NCBI GenBank assembly: GCA_900541725.1
Contig: UQLB01000024.1
Location: 1-33,014, forward strand
DNA: 33,014 nt
Origin: an uncultured Collinsella sp.
Lineage (GTDB): Bacteria; Actinomycetota; Coriobacteriia; Coriobacteriales; Coriobacteriaceae
Direction: 5' to 3'
Part shown: positions 1 to 5,191 of the stretch, piece by piece
Position numbering within the stretch: position 1 is the first letter of the stretch
Layout: every line of letters begins with the position of its first letter
Position numbers and translations under genes: made by a program
Notes under the pieces: model-generated
Databases searched by the model: none
Seen by the model: the letters and a program-made list of their open reading frames with translations, nothing else
Told to the model about the DNA's origin: nothing

Positions 1-96
1 GGCTCCGCGTCCTACGTGTGCTATGTCACTGCCGCTACGGCAATGCCTCCTGCACCTCGGCGACGGGCGTCTGGGTTCGCCCCCGCCCCGGCTTCC
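1..96 (+). repeat. DGR variable repeat (VR)
   Basis: Positions 1-96 align with the template repeat at 740-833. In that stretch 13 of the 20 template adenines are replaced by other bases, and I see no substitution at any C, G or T. The only other difference is a 2-nt insertion near 28-32. The adenine changes fall mostly in AAC codons (for example three consecutive AAC become TGC CGC TAC), which is the expected codon pattern. The invariant GC-rich end at 70-91 matches the TR exactly and is the likely site where mutagenic homing initiates. The left limit of the VR lies outside the window. Confidence 0.93.
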
Positions 97-107
97 TCGT
101 CGGCTAG
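1..107 (+). CDS. DGR target protein, C-terminal end only (partial, frame disrupted)
   Basis: This is the last part of a gene that runs off the left edge. By comparison with the template repeat it ends a DGR target of the C-type-lectin-fold kind, probably a phage receptor-binding or tail protein that varies to change host binding. The upstream part reads GSASYVCYV in frame 1, and the downstream part reads YGNASCTSATGVWVRPRPGF in frame 3, ending at TAG 105-107. Two extra bases between about positions 27 and 32 separate these frames. Read straight through, frame 1 misses the TAG and continues without a stop into the avd frame to position 681. The allele is therefore either frameshifted or misassembled in a hypervariable stretch. 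Identity as a DGR target is secure from VR/TR. The phage tail role is inferred from the neighbouring lysis genes. Confidence 0.75.
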   Translation, partial: LRVLRVLCHCRYGNASCTSATGVWVRPRPGFLVG

Positions 108-135
108 CCAGCCGAGTGCTCTATACTCTGCTTCT

Positions 136-160
136 AGGCGACCGCCTTGCGCGGTCGCCT
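136..160 (+). promoter_or_regulatory. Hairpin just downstream of the VR
   Basis: A perfect 10-bp stem (136-145 with 151-160) closes a 5-nt loop, about 40 bp after the end of the VR and between the target stop codon and avd. Some characterised DGRs have a hairpin or cruciform shortly after the VR that assists retrohoming, and this could play that role. It could equally be a transcription-attenuating hairpin. The structure is seen directly; the role is inferred. Confidence 0.5.
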
Positions 161-163
161 CCT

Positions 164-187
164 GCCCGCGCAGCGGGCCGTTTTTTT
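164..187 (+). terminator. Candidate rho-independent terminator between target gene and avd
   Basis: A 6-bp GC stem (164-169 with 173-178) with a 3-nt loop is followed after two bases by seven T residues (181-187). It follows directly on the 136-160 hairpin. It may reduce read-through from the target gene into avd. Confidence 0.5.
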
Positions 188-210
188 CGCCACGATTCCC
201 AGGAGGTGCC

Positions 211-681
211 ATGAGCGGCGTCTACCAGCGCAACCGCGAGGTTTCCGAGTACAAGTTTTTCACTCAAGCAATCGCCATCCGCGTGGAGGTCAACAAGCTG
301 ATGGCGTCGTCCTCCGTGGTTCCGAAGACCTATCGTCTGCTGAACGCGGTGCCCACGGTGGAGACGGCGCGCAGCATCGTGTACAACGTCAACCGCGCCG
401 ACTGCTTCTACCCCAACACCTCGTTCAACGCGCTGGAGAGGAAACGCTACCTGACGCTGGCCATAGCTGACTGCGAGCAGCTGATGCTGGACATGCAGTG
501 CCTCATGGATATCGGCCTGCCCGTGAACGCCAACCGCTTCGAGGAGCTGGCGGCCATGGTCGAGGAGGAGATCAAGCTGCTGAAGGGCGCGCGCAAGAAC
601 GTGCGCGTCACCGGCAAGAAGTCCACCGAGGAGCGCATAGCCGAGGCCGAGGCCGAGCTAGAGCGCCTGCGTTCGCTATAA
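211..681 (+). CDS. avd: Avd-like DGR accessory protein (four-helix bundle)
   Basis: The encoded protein is 156 residues. Avd proteins form barrel-shaped pentamers of four-helix bundles that bind the DGR reverse transcriptase and the template RNA and are needed for mutagenic cDNA synthesis. The sequence is almost entirely helical, with a typical S23/Avd-like pattern (EYKFFTQAIAIRVEVNKLM near the N-terminus, then ERKRYLTLAIADCEQLMLDMQCLM). It ends in a charged helix rich in E, R and L. The ATG at 211 was chosen because AGGAGG stands at 201-206; the frame is open upstream to 16 only because of the disrupted target gene. It sits between VR and TR, as in many phage DGRs. The fold and genomic position fit Avd, and no other function is likely. 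Confidence 0.85.
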   Translation: MSGVYQRNREVSEYKFFTQAIAIRVEVNKLMASSSVVPKTYRLLNAVPTVETARSIVYNVNRADCFYPNTSFNALERKRYLTLAIADCEQLMLDMQCLMDIGLPVNANRFEELAAMVEEEIKLLKGARKNVRVTGKKSTEERIAEAEAELERLRSL

Positions 682-721
682 TGGACGGCGGTCGCGCCTT
701 GTTTATCGGTACAATTGGTGG

Positions 722-853
722 CTGCGTTCCGTTGCGTCGGGCTCCGCGTCCAACGTGTGCTATGTCAACAACAACGGCAATGCCAACTACAACTCGGCGA
801 CGAACGTCTGGGTTCGCCCCCGCCCCGGATTCCCTTATTGCCAGACCGAGTAG
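722..853 (+). repeat. DGR template repeat (TR)
   Basis: This non-coding copy of the target end would read LRSVASGSASNVCYVNNNGNA and then NYNSATNVWVRPRPGFPYCQTE before a TAG at 851-853. It has the usual run of adenine-rich AAC codons (NNN, N-N, N) at the positions that vary. Similarity to the VR is demonstrable for 740-833. The region from 722 is included because it continues in the same frame with the RSVASGSA motif common to these targets. It is transcribed towards the reverse transcriptase gene and would be the RNA template for adenine-directed mutagenesis. Confidence 0.93.
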
Positions 854-1036
854 GCCCCAGAGCCGAAAGCAGAGCGCGAAGAGGAAGGAAGGCGCGACCG
901 TCGGGCATGCGCCCGTAAATACGCACCCCGCGAGGGTGGCCGGACGCTGCTTGCATGGCGCGGCGCTCCGTGGCTTCGCCGCGTTTCATGGCCATACCTC
1001 AAGCGGCTGCCAGAGCCACATTGCAAGCCGCGCGGG
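854..1036 (+). ncRNA. Spacer RNA between TR and reverse transcriptase, with nested stems
   Basis: These 183 nt carry no supported gene. In the Bordetella phage DGR the RNA downstream of TR is needed for priming and reverse transcription, and this stretch is in the equivalent place. It holds a perfect 10-bp long-range stem (923-932 with 1031-1040) enclosing a 7-bp local hairpin (959-965 with 977-983, 11-nt loop). The right arm of the long stem includes the GTG start of the reverse transcriptase. The structure is seen directly; the function is inferred. Confidence 0.5.
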
Positions 1037-2233
1037 GTGCCTCCTGTGAACTCCGAGCAAAGGCGGGCGGCGCGCCGCAAGCGCCGCGAGGAGAAGCGCG
1101 CGCAGGCCAAGGCCGAGCGCGTCAAGGCGTGCACGCTTGATACCGTGGCCGACCTCAACAGCCTGTGCAAGGCATCGAAGCAGGCCGCGCGCGGCGTGAT
1201 GTGGAAGGCATCCACGCAGCGATACATGAAAAGCTACCTGCGCAACGCCGTCCTGTCCCGCCGCGACCTTTTGGAGGGGCGCGACATATGCCGGGGCTTC
1301 ATACGGTTCGACCTGTGGGAGCGCGGAAAGCTGCGCCATATCAGCGCCGTACACTTCCCCGAGCGCGTGGTACAGAAGTCCCTGGCACAAAACGCGCTCG
1401 TGCCCGCGATCGTGCCCACCCTCATAGCCGCCAACTCCGCGAACATAAAGGGGCGCGGCACCGACTACGCCCTGAAGCTGCTCAAGCGCCACCTGGCCGA
1501 CCACTGGAGGCGGCACGGCCGCGAGGGCTACATCCTCCTGGGCGACTTCTCCGACTACTTCGCGCGCATAGCGCACCAACCCGTCAAAGACCAGGTGGCT
1601 TCCGCGCTGCTAGATCCGCGCGTGGTCGCCTTGGAGCACCGCCTGATAGACGCGCAGGGCGATGTGGGCCTGGGGCTGGGCAGCGAGCCGAACCAGATAT
1701 GCGCCGTGGCCCACCCCAACCGCATCGACCACTATGTGACCGAGATGCTGCGCCCCGAGTCTTACGGGCGCTACATGGACGACTTCTACCTGATACACGA
1801 GTCCAAGGACTACCTGCAGGTGTGTCTGCTACTGATAGAGGGCAAATGCGCCGAGCTGGGCATCGAGCTGAACCCGCGCAAGACGCGCGTGGTGAAGCTC
1901 ACGCGCGGGTTCACGTGGCTGAAGAAGCGCATCTTCTACACGGAGACGGGCCGCATAGTCGTGAAGCCGTGCCGAGACTCCATAACGCGGGAGCGCCGCA
2001 AGCTCAAGAAGATGGCCCGCATGGTCGCCGATGGCGTCATGACCCCCGAGCAGGTTGAGCGGAGCTACCAGAGCTGGCGCGGCGGCATGAAGCGGCTGGA
2101 CGCGCACCGCAGCGTTTTGGCCATGGACGCGCTGTACCGCAGCCTGTTCGAAAATCTCGCGCGGGAAGGGGGGGGGTGCTCAATGCAGGCCAACCCGAGG
2201 GACGATTCAAGCGGAGGCAAGCCCTCGCAATAG
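1037..2233 (+). CDS. DGR reverse transcriptase
   Basis: The encoded protein is 398 residues. It copies the TR RNA into cDNA with errors at adenines, and the cDNA then replaces the VR. Visible landmarks are a very basic N-terminus (residues 8-30), the motif GYILLGDFSDYF with the first catalytic aspartate at about 170, GLGLGSEPNQ at 211-220 (the DGR counterpart of the G-x-x-x-S-Q motif, here with N before Q) and YMDD at 246-249. A basic thumb region (KKRIFYTETGRIVVKP) follows at about 296-311. Its length fits DGR enzymes and is too short for a group II intron protein; there is no maturase or endonuclease domain. The start is GTG at 1037, with a second GTG at 1046 possible; neither has a strong ribosome-binding site. 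The TR upstream makes the assignment firm. Confidence 0.92.
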   Translation: MPPVNSEQRRAARRKRREEKRAQAKAERVKACTLDTVADLNSLCKASKQAARGVMWKASTQRYMKSYLRNAVLSRRDLLEGRDICRGFIRFDLWERGKLRHISAVHFPERVVQKSLAQNALVPAIVPTLIAANSANIKGRGTDYALKLLKRHLADHWRRHGREGYILLGDFSDYFARIAHQPVKDQVASALLDPRVVALEHRLIDAQGDVGLGLGSEPNQICAVAHPNRIDHYVTEMLRPESYGRYMDDFYLIHESKDYLQVCLLLIEGKCAELGIELNPRKTRVVKLTRGFTWLKKRIFYTETGRIVVKPCRDSITRERRKLKKMARMVADGVMTPEQVERSYQSWRGGMKRLDAHRSVLAMDALYRSLFENLAREGGGCSMQANPRDDSSGGKPSQ

Positions 2234-2403
2234 CGGAGAACCGGCAACTCAAAGCAGCGGCCTAAGCGAAGCGGCCGCGAAATAACAGAAGCATCGAAGG
2301 CGTGCCGCGGCGCGCCTTCTTTCTTTGCGCCCATCGAAGCGGCCCGGCAATCTCACGGCGCCAATACGATGGCGACACATTCCCCGACAAGAGAGGAGTC
2401 CGC

Positions 2404-2730
2404 ATGGACACTGAGGAAGACATGCCGCGCCCCAACGAGCTTCAAGACGGCACCATGGCCGAGGTCAACGCCCTGCGCGATCTGCTGTCGCAGATCGGCG
2501 ACCCCGACGCGGCGCACGACGCGGGCGTTATCGACGATGACGAGTACATTGAGCGGAAGGCGCGAAAGCTCGCCTACACCGCGGCCGTCGCCGCCTACGG
2601 AAAGGGTGAGGCCCCGGACGTGGACAAGCTGCTTGAGCAGATGCGCGAGAAGGTCGCCGAGCCCAGCCAAACCGAGACCAACACGGCAAACATCGACTAC
2701 CTGATGATGACGGTCGGGGGTGAACAGTAA
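2404..2730 (+). CDS. Hypothetical phage late protein
   Basis: The encoded protein is 108 residues, acidic and mostly helical (MDTEEDMPRPNEL...; AEVNALRDLLSQIGDPDAAHDAG; DDEYIERKARKLAYTAAVAAYG). I do not recognise a family. The ATG at 2404 is preferred to the upstream ATG at 2302 because an AGAGAGGAG sequence precedes it and the upstream part has composition typical of non-coding frames. Its stop overlaps the start of the next gene by one base (TAATG), so the two are translationally coupled. The position before an XkdX-like gene suggests a tail or tail-fibre-associated role, but this is only context. Confidence 0.65.
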   Translation: MDTEEDMPRPNELQDGTMAEVNALRDLLSQIGDPDAAHDAGVIDDDEYIERKARKLAYTAAVAAYGKGEAPDVDKLLEQMREKVAEPSQTETNTANIDYLMMTVGGEQ

Positions 2731-2912
2731 TGGCGGGACGCGTCAAGGCTGCAACCACGGCGGCGCACTCGAAGAACTATGACAAGGTGAGGCGCTACTA
2801 CGAGCGCGGCCTCTGGACCAAGGCCATGGTGCATCGAGCCGTGGCCTGCAAGTGGATCACATGCGACGAATATGAGGAGATCGTCGGAGAAGAGTACGCG
2901 GAGGAGGTTTAG
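2730..2912 (+). CDS. XkdX-family small phage protein
   Basis: The encoded protein is 60 residues. The core YYERGLWTKAMVHRAVACKWITCDEYEEIVGEEY matches the compact pattern of the XkdX family (PBSX-type phages), in which a Y-x-x-G-x-x segment is followed by an I-T-x-x-E-Y-x-x-I-x-G-x-x-Y ending. The biochemical role of the family is not known. These genes lie near the end of the tail module, just before lysis genes, as here. The start overlaps the previous stop by one base. Confidence 0.75.
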   Translation: MAGRVKAATTAAHSKNYDKVRRYYERGLWTKAMVHRAVACKWITCDEYEEIVGEEYAEEV

Positions 2913-2913
2913 G

Positions 2914-3225
2914 GTGCCGGCGCTGAGCATCGGGGAGGCAACGTCGGTCCTCTCGGCCGCCGTTGTGATTGTCACGTTCTTCATCGGGCGCGTCTCCGTA
3001 TCCAAAACATCGTCTGCCAAGGAGCAGCGGACCGAAGACAAGCTCGACAGCCTTTGCGGCGACACGAGCGAGATCAAGGATGGCGTCAAGGAGATCAACC
3101 GCAAGCTCGACGACCACGGCGAGCGCCTCACGAAGGTCGAGCAACAGGTCATCACCTTGTTCAACCGGCTCGACCGCGTCGAGAAGAATTACGACCTGCA
3201 TCACGGTATCGGCGGGTCAGCTTAG
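2914..3225 (+). CDS. Small phage membrane protein with coiled coil (holin-associated type)
   Basis: The encoded protein is 103 residues from GTG 2914, which follows GGAGG at 2903-2907 and lies one base after the XkdX stop. One hydrophobic helix (about residues 8-26, ATSVLSAAVVIVTFFIG) is followed by a long amphipathic helix predicted to form a coiled coil (EQRTEDKLDSL, then IKEINRKLDDHGERLTKVEQ and VITLFNRLDRVEKNY). XhlA-like hemolysin/holin partners have a similar coiled-coil part, but their membrane segment is usually C-terminal, so the order here is reversed. The place directly before the holin supports a lysis role. The exact family is unsure. Confidence 0.6.
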   Translation: MPALSIGEATSVLSAAVVIVTFFIGRVSVSKTSSAKEQRTEDKLDSLCGDTSEIKDGVKEINRKLDDHGERLTKVEQQVITLFNRLDRVEKNYDLHHGIGGSA

Positions 3226-3235
3226 GAGCTGAAAA

Positions 3236-3511
3236 ATGAAAATCAACTGGGCCCTTCGCTTCAAGAATAAGCAGACGCTCGCGGCATTGGCCGCCGCCGT
3301 AATCAGCGCAGCCTATCAGGTGCTCGGAATCCTCGGAGTCGTGGCGCCTATCTCCCAGGGGTCGCTCATCCAGCTCGTCGGAATCATCCTGACCGTTCTC
3401 GCCGGCTTCGGCGTGATCGTCGATCCGACCACCAAGGGCGCGTCGGACTCGAAGCGTGCCATGTCGTACAGCGAGCCCCATGCCGCATATGACGCCAAGG
3501 CGGTTGAGTAG
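3236..3511 (+). CDS. Phage holin, phi-LC3 type
   Basis: The encoded protein is 91 residues. The N-terminus MKINWALRFKNKQTLAAL is the typical start of phi-LC3-type holins. Two membrane segments follow (about 17-38 and 43-62), joined by a short turn, and then VDPTTKGASDSKRAMSY, a motif common in this family. The protein opens the membrane at the end of the lytic cycle so that the endolysin can reach the wall. AGGAG precedes the ATG. The gene lies 10 bp after the coiled-coil membrane protein and 3 bp before the endolysin gene, forming a compact lysis cassette. Confidence 0.88.
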   Translation: MKINWALRFKNKQTLAALAAAVISAAYQVLGILGVVAPISQGSLIQLVGIILTVLAGFGVIVDPTTKGASDSKRAMSYSEPHAAYDAKAVE

Positions 3512-3514
3512 GCC

Positions 3515-4468
3515 ATGGCCATCACACAGCGCGAGGCCTTCGCGCAGGTCATGGAACACCTCGTCTCCCATGATGGGGGCGGCGGTCACGGATACTCGCA
3601 GGCCAACCGCATGGGGGACGGAACGACCGAGACGATTTGTCTGTCCGACGGCACCACCGTCACTATTGCCGGTGGCGATCGCGACTGTTCCTCGGCCGTA
3701 GTGACCGCCCTCCGCGCGGTCGGCGTCAATACCTTCGGAGCCTCGTATACCGGAAACATGCGGGAGCAGCTGCTCAAGACGGGCCTTTTCGGCTGGCGTA
3801 AGATGGGCGTCAAGTCCGCCCAGCGTGGAGACATCTACCTCAACGAGAAGTGCCACACCGCCGTGTGCGTCTCTCCCTATGGATCCGCTCGCGGCGACCT
3901 CTTGGCCCAATTCTCCATTTCTGAAAAGGGGACCGTCACCGGCACCAAGGGCGACCAGACCGGGCGCGAGTCCAACATCAAGGCGTACTACAGCTACCCA
4001 TGGGACGGCACGCTCTACTGGCTTGGCGACGGCAAGACACTGAATGGGTCAAATACGGAAGTCGCGGACAATACGGTCCCGAGCCTCGGAGACACGCGAT
4101 ATTTCGGCCCGAAGATGGCCAAGGAGCTGCAATGCCAGCTCGGCACGACTGCCGATGGCGTGATCTCCGGTCAATGGCCGGCGAATGAGCGATACCTTTG
4201 GGCATGCGACCGCGGCGTAATCGAGTACGTCAAGGGCGGGGTTGGCTCGAATGCCGTCCGCGCCCTGCAGGACAAGGTCGGATGCAAAGTCTATCCCGTG
4301 GTCGGCGGTGTTCAGGCGCGACAGATGGGTTCGGGAACGGTCTTCAAACACCAGCAGTGGCTCATCGCTCAAGGTATCTCGTGCGGATCATCGGGTGCGG
4401 ACGGATACCAGGGCCGCGACACCAACGTTGCCATCGGCCAAGCGCTCGTCAAGCAACTCTATCGATAG
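3515..4468 (+). CDS. Phage endolysin, NlpC/P60-superfamily (Amidase_5-like)
   Basis: The encoded protein is 317 residues. The N-terminal half has the cysteine-peptidase layout of phage peptidoglycan hydrolases: DRDCSSAVVTAL with the presumed nucleophile Cys58, TGNMREQLLKTG, and then QRGDIYLNEKCHTAVCVS with the presumed catalytic His114. The C-terminal half (about 190-317) contains two similar stretches ending in GVISGQWPANERYLWAC and GMGSG-like QQWLIAQGISCGSSGADGYQGRDT, which probably bind the cell wall. There is no signal peptide, so release depends on the holin. The ATG follows the holin stop directly. The exact bond cut cannot be read from the sequence. Confidence 0.85.
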   Translation: MAITQREAFAQVMEHLVSHDGGGGHGYSQANRMGDGTTETICLSDGTTVTIAGGDRDCSSAVVTALRAVGVNTFGASYTGNMREQLLKTGLFGWRKMGVKSAQRGDIYLNEKCHTAVCVSPYGSARGDLLAQFSISEKGTVTGTKGDQTGRESNIKAYYSYPWDGTLYWLGDGKTLNGSNTEVADNTVPSLGDTRYFGPKMAKELQCQLGTTADGVISGQWPANERYLWACDRGVIEYVKGGVGSNAVRALQDKVGCKVYPVVGGVQARQMGSGTVFKHQQWLIAQGISCGSSGADGYQGRDTNVAIGQALVKQLYR

Positions 4469-4476
4469 GTGTGCAT

Positions 4477-4587
4477 ATGAATCCATTTGATATCTGTTTT
4501 ATTGTTGGCGCTGCTGCAGGACTGCTGACCGGTCTTCTCGGATGGGCAATCGTGCGCGTCGGCAGCCAAAAAGACTTTAGAAATTGA
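4477..4587 (+). CDS. Tiny phage membrane protein
   Basis: The encoded protein is 36 residues, with one hydrophobic segment (DICFIVGAAAGLLTGLLGWAIVRVG) and a short polar tail. An AGGTG sequence lies about 5 bp before the ATG, and the gene starts 8 bp after the endolysin stop and just before a strong terminator. It could be a second holin, an antiholin or a small lysis accessory. I cannot tell which. Confidence 0.5.
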   Translation: MNPFDICFIVGAAAGLLTGLLGWAIVRVGSQKDFRN

Positions 4588-4594
4588 TAGATGC

Positions 4595-4631
4595 AGCCCC
4601 TCCCCGGCATGAACTGCCGGGGAGGGGCTTT
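4595..4631 (+). terminator. Strong rho-independent terminator ending the phage lysis module
   Basis: A perfect 15-bp stem (4595-4609 with 4615-4629) with a 5-nt loop is followed by a short T stretch. It closes the late operon. Confidence 0.85.
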
Positions 4632-4753
4632 ATGCATTGCCAGATATCCGTCAATATCCGTTCTGCAATGCAGTTTCAGTGCGGTGAGAGCGTGTGGAAA
4701 CATAACTACCTGCGATTTTGCTGCTACAAGGCACTCCATAACATCACGTTCAA

Positions 4754-4799
4754 GACTCTTAATCCCAAGGTCCAGGGTTCGACCCCCTGACGGCCCACC
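4754..4799 (+). other. 3' half of tRNA-Lys(CTT): prophage attachment site
   Basis: The sequence holds an anticodon loop CTCTTAA (4756-4762, anticodon CTT), the 3' strand of the anticodon stem, a T-arm with GGTTCGA, and the 3' acceptor strand ACGGCCC. The 5' half is missing: the bases before the loop (CAAGA) do not pair with TCCCA, and no D-arm is found. This is the usual form of an att site left when a phage integrates in the 3' part of a tRNA gene. The intact tRNA would then lie at the other prophage end, outside the window. Confidence 0.75.
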
Positions 4800-4885
4800 C
4801 AAAGATCGTTTAAGCGACTGGCTTAGGCTGGTCGCTTTTTTGTTGACCTCACATGGGGTCGAACCCGTCGGGGTGCGGAGCTGAG
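4781..4885 (+). repeat. Direct repeat copy 1: tRNA 3' end plus downstream flank
   Basis: This copy starts in the T-loop of the tRNA remnant and runs through its terminator to a GCGGAGCTGAG end. It is repeated nearly identically at 4958-5061. It contains a perfect 12-bp inverted partner (4855-4866) of the T-arm sequence 4775-4786. Confidence 0.85.
4812..4842 (+). terminator. Terminator downstream of the tRNA-Lys remnant
   Basis: A 7-bp stem (4812-4818 with 4831-4837), extended by inner wobble pairs, is followed by a T run. It is the probable native terminator of the tRNA gene and is duplicated in weaker form in the second repeat copy (about 4990-5018). Confidence 0.65.
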
Positions 4886-4957
4886 GAAATGCGTAAGCAT
4901 TTGCCAGCGCAGCGCGCAAGGCGCGAAGCGCCGCAGCGACCGCCTGCGCAGCAGGCT

Positions 4958-5061
4958 GACCCCCTGACGGCCCACCCAAAGATTGTTAAAGCGACTGGCT
5001 CAGGCTGGTCGTTTTTTGTTGACCACGCATGGGGTCGAACCCGAAAGGGCGCGGAGCTGAG
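4958..5061 (+). repeat. Direct repeat copy 2: second tRNA 3' remnant
   Basis: The first 20 bases are identical to 4781-4800 (the last part of the T-arm and the acceptor strand), followed by the same flank with scattered differences and a weaker terminator. The offset from copy 1 is 177 bp. It is probably the scar of an earlier integration event at the same tRNA. Confidence 0.8.
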
Positions 5062-5070
5062 TAATCTGCA

Positions 5071-5145
5071 CCGTGATTCCCTTAGGGAAACACGGCTAAA
5101 GCCCCGTAGGCGTGTTCTCCTTAGGGGAATCATGCTTACGGGGCT
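5071..5145. repeat. Two tandem stem-loops with a related core
   Basis: The first hairpin (5071-5095) has 5-bp and 5-bp stems with one A-A mismatch and a TTA loop. The second (5100-5145) has an outer 9-bp stem (5100-5108 with 5137-5145) and an inner part again closing on TTA with the same TTCCC/GGGAA-type core. They lie between the att repeats and the 3' end of the minus-strand flavoprotein gene, and may act as a bidirectional terminator for it. Confidence 0.55.
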
Positions 5146-5191
5146 CGATGCATGTTGAGAAGTTGTGATCAAACTCAAAGTGAGAATCGAT

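Noticed and set aside
1037..2233. Group II intron or retron reverse transcriptase
   Set aside because: No maturase domain, intron RNA domains or retron msr/msd are seen, and the adjacent TR/VR pair defines a DGR.
4754..4799. A functional tRNA-Lys gene
   Set aside because: No D-arm or 5' acceptor strand is present and the anticodon stem cannot pair, so it is only the 3' half.
4855..4866. A minus-strand tRNA suggested by the T-arm-like sequence GGGGTCGAACCC
   Set aside because: No other tRNA arms can be built around it on the minus strand.
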